From: an uncultured Acetatifactor sp.
GTDB lineage: Bacteria; Bacillota; Clostridia; Lachnospirales; Lachnospiraceae
Reading direction: 5' to 3'
DNA: 16,725 nucleotides
Assembly: GCA_910585615.1 (NCBI GenBank)
Contig: CAJUFO010000039.1
Coordinates: forward strand, 13,706 to 30,430
In this document: positions 13,590 through 16,725 of the stretch, one piece after another
Layout of the letters: every line of letters starts with the position of its first letter
Position numbering within the stretch: the first letter of the stretch is position 1
Position numbers and translations under genes: made by a program
Notes under the pieces: model-generated
The model's input: the letters and a program-made list of their open reading frames with translations, nothing else
The model's database searches: none
Told to the model about the DNA's origin: nothing

Positions 13590-14729
13590 ATGCGGGGATT
13601 GTATACAGAGAAGGTGGCGCCGGGGAAGATTCCCTTCGGGCGGCTGGTAAGAGAGATTCTGGAACCGGGTGCCGGAGAAGCCGTTTCGAGCCGGATTCGG
13701 GAGATCGGTCCGACTCAGGATGCCTATGGCAGGACTTCGGATGTCCGTGAACCGATCCGGAAGGCGGATGCCACGGATGCGGACGGGGCAGCCTTCCTCT
13801 TGGGGCAGATTCGGGAAACGGATTCGGAAAGCCGCGCGGAAGAAAGCACGGATGTCCCGGAGACAGAAAATACGGACATTCTGGCAGAGCGATTCTGCGA
13901 TGACGGAGAGGGCGAGGTCAACCGCTACAACGTATATAAGATAACGACAGAAGGGAAATGCTATGTGCTCAAGAAATCCGATGAGGCGGAAATCGGCGTG
14001 TATGAGCGTTTCCTGAAGGGCCAGGGGCTTCCGGCCCCGGATTATTTCGGCAGCGCCCGGTGGGGCGGGAAGCGGTGGATCTTGATCGAGTATGTGCCGG
14101 GGACAGACCTGCGGGACTACACATCGGACATGGCGCTTCCCTGCGCGGAGAGCATCAGCCGTATCGCAAACCGCTACTGGCAGGAGGATGAGGCGGCGTT
14201 CGTTCGGAAGAAACGGGACGACCGTTTTGAGCGCTACTGGAAGCGGATCAATAAAAGGGCGGAATGCCTGAAGGGGGAGCCGGTCCTGAAGGAGGCCTAT
14301 GACCGTTTCCTGGAGCGCCAGCTCACCTGCCCAAGGACGCTCTCCAATGGGGACTTCCTGCAGTTCAACGCTATTTTCCGGGACGGGAAGGTGACGCTGG
14401 TGGACTGGGCCTTCGGCGGCATCATGCCCTATTCCCTGGACATCGCCAGAATGATTGCCCACGGCACCGAGGACAGGCGGACATTCCCTTTTTATATGAC
14501 TCAGGCCCATAAGAGGCTGTTCGTGGAAAGGACATATGAGCTGCTGGAGCATAAGCCTCCCCATGAGCGTTATCTGTCGGACGTCCGGCTGGCGGTGCTG
14601 AACGAGTACATCGAGTTCATCGAGAGCGACCTGCTGGACGCATCCCGGGCCAGGGACCAGGTGTTCGATTATTACTATGCGGGGGCGAGGAAGCTTGCGC
14701 AGGAGATTTTGGGGGAAGACGGCACCTGA
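13590..14729 (+). CDS. APH/choline-kinase-fold phosphotransferase with N-terminal extension
   Basis: I start this 379-residue protein at ATG 13590, which has GGGAGGA nine bases upstream. The frame is open to a GTG at 13500, but that would translate through the leader hairpin. Residues about 108-379 form the kinase domain: YVLKKS (K128/K129, ATP lysine candidates), EIGVYERFL (helix C Glu), WILIEYVPGTDL (hinge), NGDFLQFN with catalytic D255 and N260 (the usual HGD reads NGD), and VDWAFGG with metal-binding D272. These point to transfer of phosphate to a small molecule; the substrate is unknown and no resistance role should be assumed. Residues 1-107 are a hydrophilic, acidic extension with recurring IRE/VRE segments, not part of the fold. 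A metallophosphoesterase gene follows 257 nt downstream. Confidence 0.85.
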   Translation: MRGLYTEKVAPGKIPFGRLVREILEPGAGEAVSSRIREIGPTQDAYGRTSDVREPIRKADATDADGAAFLLGQIRETDSESRAEESTDVPETENTDILAERFCDDGEGEVNRYNVYKITTEGKCYVLKKSDEAEIGVYERFLKGQGLPAPDYFGSARWGGKRWILIEYVPGTDLRDYTSDMALPCAESISRIANRYWQEDEAAFVRKKRDDRFERYWKRINKRAECLKGEPVLKEAYDRFLERQLTCPRTLSNGDFLQFNAIFRDGKVTLVDWAFGGIMPYSLDIARMIAHGTEDRRTFPFYMTQAHKRLFVERTYELLEHKPPHERYLSDVRLAVLNEYIEFIESDLLDASRARDQVFDYYYAGARKLAQEILGEDGT

Positions 14730-14928
14730 CGCGCCGTGCTGCCCCGTCCGGCCGGGACAGGATTCTGTGCGGGGCCATGCGCAGGCTCTGTGGGAAAGCG
14801 TAGGTCGGGAAGGGGTTCCGCAGATGGCACCTGACGCGCCGCGCTGCCCCGTCCAAGACAGGATTTATGTGCGGGGGCCATGTGCAGGCTCTGTGGGAAA
14901 GCGGCGGCCGGGAAGGGATTCCGCAGAT
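14721..14928 (+). repeat. Two tandem 105/103-nt repeats starting at the kinase stop codon
   Basis: Unit 1 (14721-14825) and unit 2 (14826-14928) both open GGCACCTGACGCGCCG and close with ttCCGCAGAT. A third start, GGCAC, follows at 14929. Unit 1 begins inside the kinase's last codons (GGC ACC TGA), and because unit 1 is 105 nt the same codons recur in frame in unit 2. No ORF, promoter or RNA gene is obvious in the repeats, which fill most of the 257-nt gap before the phosphoesterase. Confidence 0.85.
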
Positions 14929-14986
14929 GGCACGCTGCATGAGTCTGCCGAAAAGATATCCGCGGAATCGGATAAAGGAGATTGCT

Positions 14987-15841
14987 ATGAAGAGAATCGC
15001 GCTGATCAGCGACATCCATGGAAACTACAAGGCTCTGGAGGCCTTTCTGCAATACATCGCCGGACACCCGGTGGAGGGCATCATCTGTCTGGGGGACTAT
15101 GTGACGGACAGCCCCTACCCGGAGCGCACCATGGCGCTTCTGTACGAGATGCGCAGGCGCTATGAATGCTGGATGCTGCGGGGCAACAGGGAGGACTATC
15201 TGCTGAACAATAAGGACAACAGGGAAGGCTGGAAGCCCTCCTCCGCCAACGGCACGCTGTTCTATACGCTGCAGCGCATGACGGAGACGGACCTGGATTT
15301 TTTCGCATCGCTCCCCACGGAGAGGGAGCTGTGCCTGGAGGGCTGCCCTGCCCTGTACCTCTGCCACGGCACGCCTGGCCGGGTGCGGGGCAATGTCCAC
15401 GAGGAGACGGGCCTGAAGGAGAAGGTCATGGAGGCTTTGGCCTATCCCTATCTGCTTGGGGGCCACAGCCACCATCAGGAGATTGACAGAATGTATGGCA
15501 AGACCTACATCAACCCGGGCTCCCTGGGCTTTGCCATAGACGGCGTGGGGCGGCGGGCGCAGTTTGCTATTCTGACAGGCGTGTCAGAAAAATGGGAAGC
15601 GGAATTCCTGTCCATCCCCTATGACGTGGAGTCCTATCTCCAGGACTTTTCGGAGAGCGGCGTGGACGAGATGGGCATGGTCCTGAACCGCGCGACCAAG
15701 AAGAGCCTGGTGACGGGCGTCAACTATTTCTTCAAATCCATCCTGGCCATGGAAGCCCGGGCAAAGGAGATGGGGCTTGCCTCCATGCCGCAGGTGCCGG
15801 AATCGGAGTGGGAGAAGCTGGCGGAGCGGTTCGGGCTGTGA
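14987..15841 (+). CDS. Calcineurin-like metallophosphoesterase
   Basis: The ATG at 14987 follows AAAGGAG with six bases of spacing. The frame continues upstream to 14867, through repeat DNA with no ribosome site, so the shorter start is preferred (284 residues). Metal-binding blocks are in order: SDIHGN (D9, H11), LGDYVTD (D37), RGNRE (N67, usually GNHE/GNHD), CHGTP (H127), GGHSHH (H160, H162). NPGSLGF follows, as in YfcE/MJ0936-type phosphodiesterases. It should hydrolyse phosphomono- or diesters with two bound metals. The C-terminal 80 residues beyond the fold are helical (ESYLQDF, NYFFKSILAMEARAKEMG). It lies just downstream of a kinase-fold gene. The substrate is unknown. Confidence 0.92.
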   Translation: MKRIALISDIHGNYKALEAFLQYIAGHPVEGIICLGDYVTDSPYPERTMALLYEMRRRYECWMLRGNREDYLLNNKDNREGWKPSSANGTLFYTLQRMTETDLDFFASLPTERELCLEGCPALYLCHGTPGRVRGNVHEETGLKEKVMEALAYPYLLGGHSHHQEIDRMYGKTYINPGSLGFAIDGVGRRAQFAILTGVSEKWEAEFLSIPYDVESYLQDFSESGVDEMGMVLNRATKKSLVTGVNYFFKSILAMEARAKEMGLASMPQVPESEWEKLAERFGL

Positions 15842-15919
15842 ACAGGAAAGGGCTGATGCGGAAAGACTGACAGATAAAAGAAGCGGTAAAAGATTGAAAA
15901 CGAAGGCGGAAAACCAGTC

Positions 15920-16042
15920 ATGAGCGAAAGGCAGCAGATCATATATATGCAGGCGAGAATCATGCGGGGGAGCGGGCCGTCCGATATCGCCGAAATGTAC
16001 AAGGCAGAATGGAAGAATGCAGAGGTGCGCTGTGGACTTTAA
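15920..16042 (+). CDS. 40-residue ORF overlapping the radical SAM gene start
   Basis: ATG 15920 to TAA 16040-16042 encodes a polar peptide beginning MSERQQIIYMQARIMRG, followed by SDIAEMYKAEW. The ribosome site is weak (AAGGCGG, ten bases away). It overlaps the GTG start of the next gene by 11 nt in another frame, a layout typical of translational coupling. No signal peptide or membrane segment is present and I recognise no family. It may be a real small helical protein or a leader ORF. Confidence 0.5.
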   Translation: MSERQQIIYMQARIMRGSGPSDIAEMYKAEWKNAEVRCGL

Positions 16043-16725
16043 ATTTTTGCTGGTGGCAATAAACGCAAAATATATCCATTCCAACCCCGCCGTCTATAGC
16101 CTGCGGGCCTGTGCGGGAGAAAAACTGCGGCGGCATGTGGAGCTGGCGGAATATACCATCAACCAGCCCATGGCGGAGATCCTTGCGGACATCTATGCCA
16201 GGAGGCCGGATGCCATGGGATTTTCCTGCTATATATGGAACTGGCGGCTGGTGCGGGAACTGCTTGGAGAGCTGCCTAAGCTCCTGCCGGACGCGGCAGT
16301 CTGGCTGGGCGGCCCGGAGGTCTCATATGACGCGGATGTCATATTGAGGGAGTATCCGCAGGTCGCGGGCATCATGGTGGGCGAGGGCGAGGCTACCTTC
16401 CGGGAGCTTCTGGACTATTATGTGAATGGGGCGAGGGCAGCCGGGCGTGAGGGTGAAGAACCTGTGGCCAAGGCCGGGAGCGAGGGTGAGGAACCTGTAG
16501 CCGGAGCCGGGAGCGGGGGTGAGGAACCTGTAGCCGGGGCCGGGAGCGAGGGCGAGGAACCTGTGACCGGGGCCGGGAGCGAGGGCGAGGAACCTGTGGC
16601 CGGGGCCGGGAGCGAGGGTGAGGAACCTGTGGCCGGGGCCGGGGGCGAGGGTGAGGAACCTGTAGCCGGGGCCGGGAGCGGGGGTGAGGAACCTGTAGCC
16701 GGGGCCGGGAGCGAGGGCGAGGAAC
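16032..16725 (+). CDS. B12-binding-domain radical SAM protein (3' end outside window)
   Basis: GTG 16032 follows AGAGGTG by four bases and the frame is open to the right edge. It starts VDFKFLLVAINAKYIHSNPA, the typical opening of B12-binding radical SAM proteins of the DUF4080-like group. The Rossmann-like cobalamin domain spans about residues 3-130, with DAMGFSCYIWNW, WLGGPEVS and GIMVGEGEATF motifs. The radical SAM domain with its CxxxCxxC cluster should follow but lies outside the window, so the class is assigned from the N-terminal domain only. After about residue 139 the expected linker is replaced by an acidic Gly/Ala/Glu/Pro tandem repeat that reaches the window end. Activity and substrate are unknown. 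Confidence 0.82.
   Translation, partial: MDFKFLLVAINAKYIHSNPAVYSLRACAGEKLRRHVELAEYTINQPMAEILADIYARRPDAMGFSCYIWNWRLVRELLGELPKLLPDAAVWLGGPEVSYDADVILREYPQVAGIMVGEGEATFRELLDYYVNGARAAGREGEEPVAKAGSEGEEPVAGAGSGGEEPVAGAGSEGEEPVTGAGSEGEEPVAGAGSEGEEPVAGAGGEGEEPVAGAGSGGEEPVAGAGSEGEE
16449..16725 (+). repeat. 33-nt in-frame minisatellite in the radical SAM gene
   Basis: Eight full 33-nt units start at 16449, 16482, 16515, 16548, 16581, 16614, 16647 and 16680, and a ninth is cut by the window edge. The consensus is EGEEPVAGAGS. Changes are few (K in unit 1, T in unit 4, S to G, E to G) and mostly shared between units, so the array expanded recently. Every unit preserves the frame. Confidence 0.93.

Noticed and set aside
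13506..14564. 352-residue minus-strand ORF over the kinase
   Set aside because: Antisense shadow; the plus strand has the kinase catalytic motifs and a good ribosome site.
14721..14928. CRISPR or tRNA-like repeat
   Set aside because: The units are about 105 nt long, contiguous, and lack spacers or a cloverleaf fold.
14867..14986. N-terminal extension of the phosphoesterase
   Set aside because: It reads through repeat DNA and has no ribosome site; the fold begins right at MKRIALISDIHG with AAAGGAG in front.
14675..15475. 266-residue minus-strand ORF over the repeat and phosphoesterase
   Set aside because: Antisense shadow; the metal-binding motifs are on the plus strand.
16449..16725. CRISPR array
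   Set aside because: The 33-nt units are directly adjacent with no unique spacers, stay in one reading frame and show codon-level drift, so this is a coding minisatellite.

Overview
The window looks like chromosomal DNA from a GC-rich member of the Clostridia, most likely a Lachnospiraceae-type gut bacterium. That placement is inferred from family content: a very large sortase-anchored protein with an SPQTGD-type sorting motif, a lipoprotein of the ABC solute-binding type, an XRE/TPR regulator, a DUF234-type AAA ATPase and a B12-binding radical SAM protein. Shine-Dalgarno sites and sigma-A promoters are strong. No rRNA, tRNA, CRISPR array or phage gene was seen.

Layout. (1) Bases 1-5276 hold most of one giant plus-strand surface protein, open at the left edge: acidic low-complexity N-terminal region, EF-hand-like loop, glycine-rich beta-helix-like repeats, Ig-like domains, helical stalk, six 15-residue proline-rich repeats and a sorting signal. 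(2) Bases 5459-5989 hold a hairpin and a minus-strand transposase relic (IS1634/IS4-superfamily type) with lost N-terminus, deleted centre and frameshift. (3) Bases 5996-8817 hold two minus-strand genes for exported proteins, a 761-residue solute-binding lipoprotein and a 114-residue Cys/His-rich secreted protein; this stretch is visibly AT-richer than its surroundings. (4) Bases 8933-9045 are a divergent promoter region whose two -35 boxes bracket a 55-nt near-perfect palindrome. (5) Bases 9097-11658 form a compact regulatory cassette: a 65-residue exported-peptide-like gene, a convergent 672-residue double-HTH/TPR-like regulator whose stop codon lies in the same hairpin as the peptide's stop, and a divergent 50-residue helical protein. 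(6) Bases 11859-15841 carry a DUF234-type ATPase with a PD-(D/E)XK-like tail, an APH-fold kinase with an unusual N-terminal extension, a 105/103-nt direct repeat and a metallophosphoesterase. (7) Bases 15920-16725 hold a 40-residue ORF overlapping the GTG start of a B12-binding radical SAM protein, which after its N-terminal domain runs into an in-frame 33-nt minisatellite (EEPVAGAGSEG) that reaches the right edge.

How the genes may work together. The best candidate for an undescribed system is region 5 with the promoter region next to it. A small secreted-peptide-like product faces a two-HTH, TPR-like cytoplasmic regulator, which is the component logic of RRNPP-type (Rap/Rgg/NprR/PlcR/PrgX) peptide signalling. 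The regulator has its own divergent promoter with inverted repeats, and the peptide promoter is divergent to an exported-protein operon. This is inference from architecture; no homology search was possible. A second theme is repeat expansion: coding or near-coding tandem repeats occur at four places (6-104, 4818-5087, 14721-14928, 16449-16725), suggesting frequent slippage or recombination in this genome.
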